Numbered from the stretch's first letter, positions 1-7,215 are shown. The stretch is 16,849 bases of DNA from VFBF01 sp964530695 (GCA_964530695.1 CAZGYQ010000079.1:1-16849); one strand, 5' to 3'. A program made the numbers and translations. Notes: generated by a model not told the origin, from the sequence alone.

Positions 1-118
1 CAATCGAAGCGCTTCAACTCAAACGCTGAACAACGCCCTCAGAAACGACACCTAGGCCGAACGTCCAAGTCGCATCATGAAGCTGCGGGAAACCATGTTT
101 TCCAGACCCTTGTTGGGC

Positions 119-161
119 GCATTTTCTGTCGATGAACCGGCATCCACTTCATCGGAAATGC
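119..161. repeat. Dispersed intergenic hairpin repeat, copy 1 (partial)
   Basis: This stretch folds as an outer stem (GCATT 119-123 with AATGC 157-161) and an inner stem (CGATGAA 130-136 with TTCATCG 148-154). It matches 16754-16797 in the same orientation with four substitutions and one inserted base. Its outer stem ends one base before the asd stop codon, so on the minus strand it would form a hairpin right at the end of the asd message. Only this half of the longer element at 16697-16797 is clearly recognisable. Positions 1-118 hold no gene I can support. Confidence 0.8.
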
Positions 162-162
162 T

Positions 163-1191
163 TCAGGTCCACCCCTCCTGCGCCGCCGCGATCTGCACGG
201 CGTTGAGCGCCGCGCCCTTGCGCAGCTGATCGCCGCTGGCGAACACCATCATCGTGCGCCCGCTCGGATCGCTCAGATCCTGCCGCAGGCGCCCGACGAG
301 CACATCGTCCTTGCCGCTCGATTCGATCGGCATGGGGAAATGATTGCGCGCGCGATCGTCCACCACCTTCACGCCCGGCGCCGCCGCAAGCACGCGGCGC
401 GCATCGTCGAGGCCGATCGGCGCATCGGTCTCCACGCTCATCGAGATCACGTGTGCACGCAGCACCGGCACGCGCACGCAGGTGATGCCGATGCGCATGT
501 CCGGCGCGGTCATGATCTTGCGCAGCTCGGCCATCACCTTGAGCTCTTCGCCGTTGTAGCCGCTGGCGATTTCGATGGCGTCGTTGTGGCTGAACACGTT
601 GAAGGCATACGGGTGCGGCAGCACTTTCGGCGCGTAGTTTTCGCCTGCGAGATACGCGCGCGTGGAGGCTTCAAGCTCTTCCATCGCCGCAGCGCCCGCG
701 CCGGACGCCGCCTGATAGGTCGAGGCGACGACACGGCGGACCGGCGAGATATTGTGAAGCGGCCAGAGCGCCATCGCCATGATCGCGGCGGTGCAGTTCG
801 GATTGGCGATGAGGTCCGGCCGCGCGGCGAGCAACGCGCCGTTGATCTCGGGCACCACGAGCGGCGTCTCGGGATCCATGCGGTAGGCGGAGGAATTGTC
901 GACGACGACGGCGCCCTTCTCGCGCGCGACCGGCGCGAACGCGCGCGACACCTCCTTCGAGGAGGCAAACAGCGCCACATCGACGCCGTCGAACGCATCC
1001 GGCGTCAGCGCCTGCATCGCCACCGGCGCGCCGCGGAACAGCGCCGTCTTGCCCACGGAGCGTTCGGACGCAAACAGACGCACCTGCGCGCCGGCGGGCG
1101 CCATCGTTTCCAGGCAGGCGAGCATTTCCGCGCCGACGGCGCCGGTCGCGCCGATCACGGCGATCATGGGAGTGGACTTGGTCTGCGTCAC
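163..1191 (-). CDS. asd: Aspartate-semialdehyde dehydrogenase
   Basis: This cytosolic enzyme reduces aspartyl phosphate to aspartate semialdehyde with NADPH, the branch point toward lysine/diaminopimelate, threonine and methionine. The protein has 342 residues, usual for the family. The N-terminal dinucleotide-binding loop GATGAVG is at 14-20, the catalytic cysteine is Cys133 in NPNCT, and a late RAH motif places the probable general-base histidine at 247. The start is GTG at 1191, because GAGGAG lies 8 bases upstream; the internal ATG at 1167 has no such site. It diverges from the lipoprotein gene at 1439, and no close operon partner lies downstream inside the window. A repeat hairpin follows the stop directly and may shape the 3' end of the message. 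The assignment is firm. Confidence 0.96.
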   Translation of the reverse strand: MTQTKSTPMIAVIGATGAVGAEMLACLETMAPAGAQVRLFASERSVGKTALFRGAPVAMQALTPDAFDGVDVALFASSKEVSRAFAPVAREKGAVVVDNSSAYRMDPETPLVVPEINGALLAARPDLIANPNCTAAIMAMALWPLHNISPVRRVVASTYQAASGAGAAAMEELEASTRAYLAGENYAPKVLPHPYAFNVFSHNDAIEIASGYNGEELKVMAELRKIMTAPDMRIGITCVRVPVLRAHVISMSVETDAPIGLDDARRVLAAAPGVKVVDDRARNHFPMPIESSGKDDVLVGRLRQDLSDPSGRTMMVFASGDQLRKGAALNAVQIAAAQEGWT

Positions 1192-1276
1192 GCGCGGGTC
1201 TCCTCGGATGTGGCCGGAGACGAAGCGTGGAAAGCGCCCCGTCCGTCGTCCAGCGGGGCTGATGGGTGTGGGCCTA

Positions 1277-1290
1277 GTGTGCGATCACAC
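1277..1290. promoter_or_regulatory. GTGTG-N4-CACAC inverted repeat in a divergent intergenic region
   Basis: A short dyad (GTGTG 1277-1281, CACAC 1286-1290) sits between the divergent asd and lipoprotein starts, about 86 bases upstream of the asd GTG. It resembles half-sites of CRP/FNR-type regulators, but the 4-base spacer is shorter than the classic spacing. It could be an operator or chance; no regulator is visible nearby. Confidence 0.25.
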
Positions 1291-1369
1291 GCCCGCGCGC
1301 CATCGGCCCCGGAAGGGGAATGGTCTTGGTTGCGCGTTTCGTGAGCCGGATCGCCATGACGGCTTTTCA

Positions 1370-1388
1370 TAACGGCGCGCGCCCGTTA
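1370..1388. promoter_or_regulatory. TAACGG-N7-CCGTTA inverted repeat upstream of the lipoprotein gene
   Basis: The arms are 1370-1375 and 1383-1388, with a GC-only spacer. The dyad lies about 50 bases before the ATG at 1439. It could be an operator or a hairpin in the 5' untranslated region. No binding protein can be named. Confidence 0.3.
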
Positions 1389-1438
1389 CGGCAACACGGG
1401 GCCGTGCCCGTCGGCCGGTACGCTTCGAGGGGGAAACC

Positions 1439-2170
1439 ATGAGATTTGGAGTGATCGCGGCGATCGGCGCGCTCGCGATATGCGTGTCATGCGGACCGCG
1501 GGCCACCGAGGAAGCCGCCAGCAGGGCCGCGGAAGCCGCCTGCCCCGATGACGGCCCGCGCCTGCCGGGCACGGGGCTGTGCCAGCGCACGGCGTTGTTG
1601 CTGCTGGACCACGCCGAGGGCGCACAGAGTGTCGAATATCCCGAAGGCTGCACCGCGTCCGTGAACGAGACGATGCTGCCGGGCGACGAGGCGCTGATCT
1701 ACAGCGCGGCCAGGTGCGGCGAGGTGACGACGAAACTCGGCTACGCGGGCGGCGCGCACAGCGCCACCATTTCATACGAGACGTCCGCGATGGGGCATTC
1801 GACGGAGGACGAAATCATCCGCCTGTTCGGCGTCGATCCCGATCCGCAGGGCGCGCTGAAGGAACAGATCGCGGCGTTGCCCTCGGCGGAACGCGCGACG
1901 TGCGAGATCCGCTCCGCCGGCTTTGACGGATGGCCCGCTGACGCGCTGGTGATCGCGCCGACCGCGGCGGCCCGCGCGCGCATGCCCAAGGACGAGCCGA
2001 TCGCCGCGTGCGGTCCGCTTGGCCTCGACGAGGATTCCGCGCGCTACTGGCGCATCCGCCAGGGCTATGCGTGGCTGTTCGATCTCGGGCAGGACCTCGC
2101 GGCGTTTGATCCCGCGAGCGTCACCGTCATTACGAAAGACGCCGACGGAAACTGGGCCCCGCGTCCCTGA
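1439..2170 (+). CDS. Putative lipoprotein of unknown function
   Basis: I do not recognise a family. The 243-residue product starts with a basic residue and a hydrophobic stretch (4-17) ending at Cys18, a plausible but imperfect lipobox (C-V-S-C), so it is probably an exported and lipidated envelope protein. After Cys18 it holds six cysteines (35, 48, 71, 93, 155, 191), an even number that fits three disulfides in the periplasm. No catalytic motif was seen. The ATG at 1439 has a strong GAGGGGG ribosome site about 6 bases upstream. It is transcribed away from asd and converges on the VOC gene, so it appears monocistronic. The reading frame is convincing; the function is open. Confidence 0.8.
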   Translation: MRFGVIAAIGALAICVSCGPRATEEAASRAAEAACPDDGPRLPGTGLCQRTALLLLDHAEGAQSVEYPEGCTASVNETMLPGDEALIYSAARCGEVTTKLGYAGGAHSATISYETSAMGHSTEDEIIRLFGVDPDPQGALKEQIAALPSAERATCEIRSAGFDGWPADALVIAPTAAARARMPKDEPIAACGPLGLDEDSARYWRIRQGYAWLFDLGQDLAAFDPASVTVITKDADGNWAPRP

Positions 2171-2173
2171 AGT

Positions 2174-2194
2174 CCCGAGGAAGACCCGAGGAAG
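2174..2194. repeat. Two-unit tandem repeat, period 11
   Basis: CCCGAGGAAG occurs at 2174-2183 and again at 2185-2194, just after the lipoprotein stop. A small dyad (CCGCG 2197-2201, CGCGG 2204-2208) follows without a T-run. I see no clear terminator in this 77-base convergent gap. Confidence 0.5.
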
Positions 2195-2247
2195 GCCCGC
2201 GTTCGCGGCGCACGGCCCTTCAAGGCCGGCGGCGCGGAAGCGACGGG

Positions 2248-2625
2248 TCAGCCCATGCGGTGCAGGGCGCACAGCTTGTTGCCGTCGGGATCGCGCAGAT
2301 AGGCGAGATAGAGCTTGCCCATGCCGCCTTCGCGCACGCCCGGCGGGTCTTCGCAGGACTTGCCGCCGTTGGCGACGCCCGCCGCATGCCAGGCGTCGGC
2401 CTGTTCGGGCGAGCTGCAGGCAAAGCCCACCGTGCCGCCGTTGGCGAACGTCGCGGCCGCGCCGTTGATCGGCTTCGACACTGAAAACACGCCCGTGGGC
2501 GTCATGTAGAAAATGCGGTGGCCGTCGACGAAAGCCGGCGGCACGCCGAGCGTGCCGAGCACCGCGTCATAGAACGACTTGGATTTGTCGAGGTCGTTCG
2601 TGCCGACCATGATGTGCGAAAACAT
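2248..2625 (-). CDS. VOC (glyoxalase/bleomycin-resistance) superfamily protein
   Basis: The 125-residue product fits a single vicinal-oxygen-chelate domain. It opens with FSHIMVGTNDLDKSKSFYDAVLG, the usual first strand and helix, and ends with the typical DPDGNKL strand. A first metal-ligand histidine (His4) is present. The usual final glutamate after the GN turn is replaced by Cys-Ala-Leu-His, so the metal site may differ from that of a true glyoxalase I; substrate and reaction cannot be named. The ATG at 2625 has GGAAGGA 8 bases upstream. It lies 96 bases downstream of the kinase gene on the same strand and could be cotranscribed, but no functional link is evident. Confidence 0.9.
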   Translation of the reverse strand: MFSHIMVGTNDLDKSKSFYDAVLGTLGVPPAFVDGHRIFYMTPTGVFSVSKPINGAAATFANGGTVGFACSSPEQADAWHAAGVANGGKSCEDPPGVREGGMGKLYLAYLRDPDGNKLCALHRMG

Positions 2626-2721
2626 GCGGGTTTTCCTTCCCTTGCGTAAGGCCGCCGACCTTCGCCGGAACGGTCATGCGCCGCACATGCGGGAAGAACG
2701 CGCCGCTGACAATCCCGCGCG

Positions 2722-5160
2722 TTACTCCGCGGCGATCGACAACGTCATCGCGGTCGGCAGGTTCACGCTCACCGTCGTGCCCTCGCCCGGTTCGGACTGC
2801 AGCGAGACCCAGCCGTGGTGCAGCTCCGCGAAGGAGCGCACGAGCGCTAGCCCGAGGCCCGCCCCGCCGTTGTCGCCGGACTTGAAATTGTCGAAGGCGG
2901 TCGCCTGCTGCTCGTAGGCCATGCCGCGCCCGGTGTCCGACACCCAGAAGCGGATCATGGAGTCGAGGCGCTCGGCGCCGATGGTGATCGTGTCGCCGCG
3001 CTCGGTGAAGCGGTGGGCGTTGGACACGAGATTGAACAGGATCTGGCGGATGCGCTTTTCGTCGCCGGCGATCGTGCCGATCTTCTTGTCGCACTCGATC
3101 TTGATCGGCACTTCGGTCGCCTTGGCGCTCGACGCCGCGCCCGCCGCCTCGCGCACCACGGCGAAGATATCGACGTCGGACACTTCCAGCGCCACCTCGC
3201 CCGCCTCGATCATCGCCAAGTCCAGCACGTTGTCGATTAGCTTGGTGAGGTGTGAGGAAGCGGTGACGACGTTGTCGACCTGCGCCTGCTGGCGGTCGTT
3301 GAGGGGCCCCGCCATACGGCCGGCGAGCATGTCGGCGTAGCCCGTGATCGTCTGCAGCGGATCGCGCAGCTGCACGGAGACGTTCTGCACGAATTCGGTC
3401 TTCAGCCGGTCCGCCGCCTCGAGCGCGTCGCCGCGTTCACGCAGCGCGTTCTCGACGTTGCGCGAGGCGGTGATGTCGAGGAACGCAACCAGCGTCGCCC
3501 CATCCGGCAACGGCCGTGTCAGGAACTGGACAATCACGCCGTCGGAGCGGCGCATTTCGCCGGCGTCCTCGCGCCGCGAGGTCGGGCTCGGATCGGTGAT
3601 GCGGGCCTTCATGGCCTTCCACACGTCGCGATCATGATAGAGCGGCACGCACGCTTCGATGATGTTCTCGAAGTCGGCGCCGTTGGGGAATTCCGATGCG
3701 TCCAGCGCCCACATGGACATGAACGCCGCGTTCGCGAGGCGCATGCGCCCGTCGGCGCCGAACACCGCAACGCCCTCGTGCAGCTTGTCGAGTGCGGCCT
3801 GCTGGACCTTTTCGAGATTGTGATACTCGCCGCGCAGCGTCTGTTCGCTGGTGATGTCGGAGAACACGAGCAGCAGGCCACCCATCGGGTGACGCTGGCG
3901 CGCGATGCGCAGCATGCGCCCGTCCTCTAGGTTCCAGCTTTCTTCCGGCAGGTGCGAAACTTCCTGATAGAGCGCGAGTTCGCCCGCGCGCCATTCGGCG
4001 AAACTGCCGTGGAACGGCAGCATGCGCTTGGCCTTCAGTTCATCGAGCCATTGCGCGTGCGAGGGGCCGTCGGCGAGGAACGCGCCGTCGAGCTTCCACA
4101 TCGCCGCGAACGCGCGGTTGTGGAACACGAGGCGCTTGTCGGGGCCGAACACCGCCACGCCCTCGGCGAGGTGGTTGAGCGTCTCGTCGTGCGCGGCGAC
4201 GTGGCGGGAGAAATCCTCGCGCAGGCCTTCGGCTTCCGTGACGTCGAACGCCATGCCGCCGGCGCCGCCGGAGATCGGGAACATCACCACGCGCAGCGCG
4301 CGGCGCGTGCCGCCGATGACGACGTGGCGCAGCTCCTCGACGTCCTCGTGCGTGTCGATGACCCGGCGCGCCTGTTCGGCGGCGGCCTGGTCGATCAGCA
4401 CATTGCGCGCGACCGCGTGATCAAGCGTCTTCGTCTCGAGCGCGGCGAGATAGGCGTCGTTGGCCCAGTCGAGCTTGCCGCCGTCGGTGACGCGCCACGC
4501 CAGGAACGGCGCGTGCTGCAGCATTTCCAGAAAGCTCGCGGGATCGCGCGCGATCGCGAGATTGGGGTCACCTTCGAGGCGGCCGTTCGCGCCGCCCTGC
4601 TCGACACCCTTCACGCTGGAATCGACGATCCACACGACGGCGCGCGCGCCGGCCGTGCGCCCGTCGATTTCGACGAAGACGCCGCCCGGCGTGGAGATGG
4701 TGATGGAGAACGGCGCGCCTTCACGGCGCAGCCGCATGAGTGCGGGCGCAAGTCGCGCGGGCCGCCCCGTGACGTCCTTGCCTTCGAACCCGGAAAGACC
4801 CTGCAGGATGCGCACCGCGGTATCGGCGGCCATCGAGGTGTCGGAGAAACGGATGAGGCTCGCAAGCGCGAGCGAGGAGCCGTAGGCGCGCGGCTTGCCC
4901 CAGTCGACGACCTTGTCGAGCGCCGCGCCGGGACCCTCGTCAGCCTCGACGCCGTCTTCCCAGATGATCACTGCGCCCGGGTGGGCGCCGAAGATGGAAT
5001 CCGCACGCGCAAGTTTCAGTTCGAGTTCGGCGATCTTCTCCTTGGAACGCGCGACCATCCCGCGCGCGCCGTCGGTGACGCGCAGCGCCCAGAGCAACGC
5101 CGCGATCGCAACTGCGGAAGCGCCCGCGGTGACCAGTGTCGGCGCGATGGATCCGTCCAT
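2722..5160 (-). CDS. divL: DivL-like multi-PAS sensor kinase with valine in place of the phospho-acceptor histidine
   Basis: This 812-residue protein has one N-terminal membrane helix (about 8-27), then PAS-type regions near 55-180, 210-310, 325-440 and 452-565. The last two are close copies of each other (both EGVAVFG...MW.LD). A dimerisation helix (about 583-655) and an HATPase domain (about 685-802) follow. Nucleotide motifs are intact: N710 in the N box, SDTGRG 741-746, GLGL 768-771. The H box reads NVSVQLRDPL, with Val596 (codon 3373-3375) where histidine normally sits. In Caulobacter, DivL has tyrosine at this position and acts as an allosteric partner of CckA and DivK rather than a conventional kinase; the layout and the Gln after the substituted residue fit that family. 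Orthology is inferred. The start ATG has GAGG 8 bases upstream. A GANTC-bearing dyad precedes it. Confidence 0.85.
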   Translation of the reverse strand: MDGSIAPTLVTAGASAVAIAALLWALRVTDGARGMVARSKEKIAELELKLARADSIFGAHPGAVIIWEDGVEADEGPGAALDKVVDWGKPRAYGSSLALASLIRFSDTSMAADTAVRILQGLSGFEGKDVTGRPARLAPALMRLRREGAPFSITISTPGGVFVEIDGRTAGARAVVWIVDSSVKGVEQGGANGRLEGDPNLAIARDPASFLEMLQHAPFLAWRVTDGGKLDWANDAYLAALETKTLDHAVARNVLIDQAAAEQARRVIDTHEDVEELRHVVIGGTRRALRVVMFPISGGAGGMAFDVTEAEGLREDFSRHVAAHDETLNHLAEGVAVFGPDKRLVFHNRAFAAMWKLDGAFLADGPSHAQWLDELKAKRMLPFHGSFAEWRAGELALYQEVSHLPEESWNLEDGRMLRIARQRHPMGGLLLVFSDITSEQTLRGEYHNLEKVQQAALDKLHEGVAVFGADGRMRLANAAFMSMWALDASEFPNGADFENIIEACVPLYHDRDVWKAMKARITDPSPTSRREDAGEMRRSDGVIVQFLTRPLPDGATLVAFLDITASRNVENALRERGDALEAADRLKTEFVQNVSVQLRDPLQTITGYADMLAGRMAGPLNDRQQAQVDNVVTASSHLTKLIDNVLDLAMIEAGEVALEVSDVDIFAVVREAAGAASSAKATEVPIKIECDKKIGTIAGDEKRIRQILFNLVSNAHRFTERGDTITIGAERLDSMIRFWVSDTGRGMAYEQQATAFDNFKSGDNGGAGLGLALVRSFAELHHGWVSLQSEPGEGTTVSVNLPTAMTLSIAAE

Positions 5161-5183
5161 GTCTGCAGCCTCGGTTAGCGCAA

Positions 5184-5201
5184 CGAATCACAACGGATTC
5201 G
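5184..5201. promoter_or_regulatory. CGAATC-N6-GATTCG dyad carrying two GANTC sites upstream of the DivL-like gene
   Basis: The arms 5184-5189 and 5196-5201 are perfect complements, 24 bases upstream of the kinase ATG. Each contains GANTC (5185-5189 and 5196-5200), the sequence methylated by CcrM in alphaproteobacteria and read by GcrA at cell-cycle promoters. No convincing -35/-10 pair was found with it. The 123-base gap (5161-5283) shows no other feature. The regulatory role is inferred. Confidence 0.4.
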
Positions 5202-5283
5202 CGGCAAGCTTGGACGATGCGCGCCCGTACAGGAAGGCGCTCGTCGGCAACGGAACGACAGGGATGGTTCAGGAAGGCTTAAG

Positions 5284-5919
5284 TCAGCGCGATTTCGGCT
5301 TGCCGCCGCGGCGCGCGCGGCGGCCGCGGTCGGTGACGCGGGCGGCGCCCTGGATACGAAACACGAACGGCATGCGGTAGGAGGGCCCGAATCGCGGGCG
5401 CTCGCCGGCGCGCGCGACGAATCGCGCGTCCTTCAGCGCGGCGCGCGCCGCGTCGAAGAATATCTGCGACGGCCAGACGTCGATGCAGTGGATGTTTTTC
5501 ACCTGGCCTTCGGGCGCGATGTCGAATTCGACGATCGCCACCCCTTCCACGCCGAAACGCCGCGCGATCCTGGGGAAATGCACGCGGATCGGCTGCGCCA
5601 GCGACCACGGCATCTCCGCCCCATCCTCGCCGCGCCAGACGATGCAGCACGGGCCGACCGGCAGGCCGAGGCGATCGCGCTCGTCCTCCGCACGCCTGAG
5701 GTCAAGCGCAAGCCAGGCGCGAAAGAGGCCGAACCCGCCGACCACGCCGCCGAAAACGGCCGCGCCCGAGATCAGCAGCGAAAGCCCGCCCGGCACGCCC
5801 GCATTGCGCAGCGCGCCATGCACCGCGCCCTGCAGCACGATGACGCCCACGAACACGACGAACAGGAACACGGCCGCGCCGAGATAGTGCGTCACCCGCT
5901 GGGTCGCTGAAATGCGCAT
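5284..5919 (-). CDS. Membrane protein with TonB-family C-terminal domain
   Basis: The 211-residue protein has two hydrophobic helices (about 12-30 and 44-66) and a domain at about 108-190 with the TonB C-terminal pattern: VAIVEFDIAPEGQVKNI, then an Ala-rich helix, then FVFRI. TonB proteins carry proton-motive energy to outer-membrane receptors, but this one lacks the usual proline-rich periplasmic spacer and has two helices instead of one. The arginine-rich segment after helix 2 and the basic N-terminus suggest both ends face the cytoplasm, which would be odd for a true TonB. The C-terminus (about 192-211) is a basic tail. The ATG at 5919 has only a weak ribosome site. The gene lies 123 bases upstream of the kinase on the same strand. 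A TonB-C-like fold is likely; energy transduction is doubtful. Confidence 0.82.
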   Translation of the reverse strand: MRISATQRVTHYLGAAVFLFVVFVGVIVLQGAVHGALRNAGVPGGLSLLISGAAVFGGVVGGFGLFRAWLALDLRRAEDERDRLGLPVGPCCIVWRGEDGAEMPWSLAQPIRVHFPRIARRFGVEGVAIVEFDIAPEGQVKNIHCIDVWPSQIFFDAARAALKDARFVARAGERPRFGPSYRMPFVFRIQGAARVTDRGRRARRGGKPKSR

Positions 5920-6062
5920 GGAGGTTCCGGTCGGAAGGCGAGGTGCGTCGGCGCTTCTAGCTCACCGAGTCGGCGGCTGTCGCGGCCCGAGTTCACTGGA
6001 CGGCGATGCTTGCACGATGGCGCGAAGAGCGGCCTACTGACGCCCCTCACGGAGCCGTCGCC

Positions 6063-6596
6063 TTGCGCCATCTCCCACTTGCTCTCTTGCTCCTGCTCGC
6101 GGCCTGCAAGCCGGCGACGAAAGCGGCCTCCCCGCCCGCGCCGGCAGTCAAGTACGCGGACGCTGCGGAGTTCGCCGGGGTCTATGTGTTCGCGGGAGCG
6201 GAGGCGGCGCCTGCACTGTGCATCCTGACCCTGCATGACGAGGTCGTCGAAGGCGCGCCCGACGTGCACGCCGTCGAGGCAGGCGTTGGCTGCACCGTGA
6301 CGTACCCGATGCTGGTGACGCTGGCGCGCTGGGAGGTGATCAGCGAGGACGCCATCCGGCTCGAGGACTCAGGCGGCTATGCGCTGGGCGACATGAAGAA
6401 GAACGCCGCCGGCGTGCTCGAAGGCGCAGGCGAGGCCGACGCCAAGCCGTACACGATGACGCCGATGGCGATCTACGCGCGGCAGGCGCCGAAAGCGCCT
6501 GTTGAGCCGGCGCCGGAAGCGGCGCACGCGACGCCGGCTGTCGTGGAACCCGCCGCCCCCGAACCGGCCGCGCCGGAGGCACAGGCGCAGAAGTAG
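6063..6596 (+). CDS. Putative lipoprotein with AprI/Inh-like protease inhibitor domain
   Basis: I place the start at TTG 6063: GGAG lies 8 bases upstream, and this start gives a textbook lipoprotein signal (MRHLPLALLLLLAAC, lipidated Cys15). The in-frame ATG at 6006 would add 19 residues before the signal, with no good ribosome site. The mature part has a compact domain with the pattern AGVYVF...LCILTL...GCTVTYP...LARWEV...IRLEDSGG. It resembles the Inh/AprI family of periplasmic inhibitors of serralysin-type metalloproteases, which share a Trp-rich small beta-barrel and a Cys pair. That match is by eye. A Pro/Ala/Glu-rich tail of about 35 residues ends the protein. It diverges from the TonB-like gene. 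An uncharacterised lipoprotein is the fallback call. Confidence 0.75.
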   Translation: MRHLPLALLLLLAACKPATKAASPPAPAVKYADAAEFAGVYVFAGAEAAPALCILTLHDEVVEGAPDVHAVEAGVGCTVTYPMLVTLARWEVISEDAIRLEDSGGYALGDMKKNAAGVLEGAGEADAKPYTMTPMAIYARQAPKAPVEPAPEAAHATPAVVEPAAPEPAAPEAQAQK

Positions 6597-6627
6597 TCAC
6601 GGACAAGTCCGGACGGGCCGGCCGCGA

Positions 6628-6656
6628 TTGGAGGCCTCCTGCCGCTGTGGTAAAAT
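6628..6656 (+). promoter_or_regulatory. Candidate promoter for the DUF29 gene, possibly leaderless
   Basis: TTGGAG (6628-6633) and TAAAAT (6651-6656) are separated by 17 bases. The ATG at 6663 lies 6 bases after TAAAAT, roughly where transcription would start, and no clear ribosome site precedes it. This fits a leaderless message, but the -35 match is only partial. Confidence 0.35.
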
Positions 6657-6662
6657 CCGCAC

Positions 6663-7115
6663 ATGGTGATCGACGATCTCTACGACCGGGACTTCTACGT
6701 CTGGACCCAGGAGCAGGCGGCGGCCCTGCGCGCGGCGGGCAAGGCGGGCGGGCGCTCCAATGTCATCGACTGGGAGCGGGTGGCCGAGGAGGTGGAGGAC
6801 TTGGGGAAGCGGGACCTGCGGGAGGCTTCGAGCTATGTCGCCCTGATCATCGAGCACATGCTCAAATTGGCGTGGACCCGGCGCGAGGAACCGAAGCCCG
6901 GTTGGCGCGCGGAGATCATCCGCTTTCAAGGCGTGCTGGAACTGGTGATGACGGCTGCGCTGCGCGCGAAGATCGAGGCCGACATGGACCGCCTGCACCG
7001 GATCGCCCTGCGGGACGCCAATGCCGCCTTCGATGTGCACGAGCCCGACGCGCCGCGCGACGAGACGCTGCGGTGGACGTTGGAGGAGGTGCTCGACCCG
7101 AATCGGTCAAGCTAG
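6663..7115 (+). CDS. DUF29 domain-containing protein
   Basis: The 150-residue product fits the DUF29 family throughout. The N-terminus LYDRDFYVWTQEQAAALR is followed by DWERVAEEVEDLGKRD and a helical stretch with IEHMLKL, all typical of this family. The protein is soluble, helical and charged, with no signal peptide. The family is abundant in cyanobacteria and alphaproteobacteria; no function is established that I can state. The ATG at 6663 lacks a Shine-Dalgarno sequence but has a TAAAAT element just upstream. It is preceded by the lipoprotein gene on the same strand (66 bases) and converges on the beta-helix gene. Confidence 0.9.
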   Translation: MVIDDLYDRDFYVWTQEQAAALRAAGKAGGRSNVIDWERVAEEVEDLGKRDLREASSYVALIIEHMLKLAWTRREEPKPGWRAEIIRFQGVLELVMTAALRAKIEADMDRLHRIALRDANAAFDVHEPDAPRDETLRWTLEEVLDPNRSS

Positions 7116-7176
7116 CTCCTTGCCGAATACTCGGGCTGGTCAGGGCGTAGCTTCGTGACTTTCGCGCCAATTTTTT

Positions 7177-7215
7177 AGAGGCGCAGACTTATGATTCTGA
7201 TTTTGGCGCCTTTTT
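7177..7215 (+). terminator. Weak candidate terminator after the DUF29 gene
   Basis: AGAGGCGC (7177-7184) can pair with GCGCCTTT (7206-7213) with one G-U pair, and a few T residues follow. The loop is long (21 bases), and the structure overlaps the 3' end of the convergent beta-helix gene. An alternative pairing is GCGCCAA (7164-7170) with TTGGCGC (7203-7209). Confidence 0.25.

Noticed and set aside
340..1344. Long plus-strand open frame of 334 residues over asd
   Set aside because: It is antisense to a firmly identified enzyme, is extremely rich in Arg and His, and is a by-product of high GC in the opposite frame.
3952..5178. Plus-strand open frame of 408 residues opposite the kinase
   Set aside because: It has an Arg/His/Glu-rich composition without any domain, lies fully antisense to the kinase, and has no ribosome site.
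6010..6038. Promoter TTGCAC with a -10 near 6033-6039 for the Inh-like lipoprotein
   Set aside because: The -10 match (CCTACT or CTACTG) is too poor to support a feature, although such a promoter would favour the TTG start at 6063.
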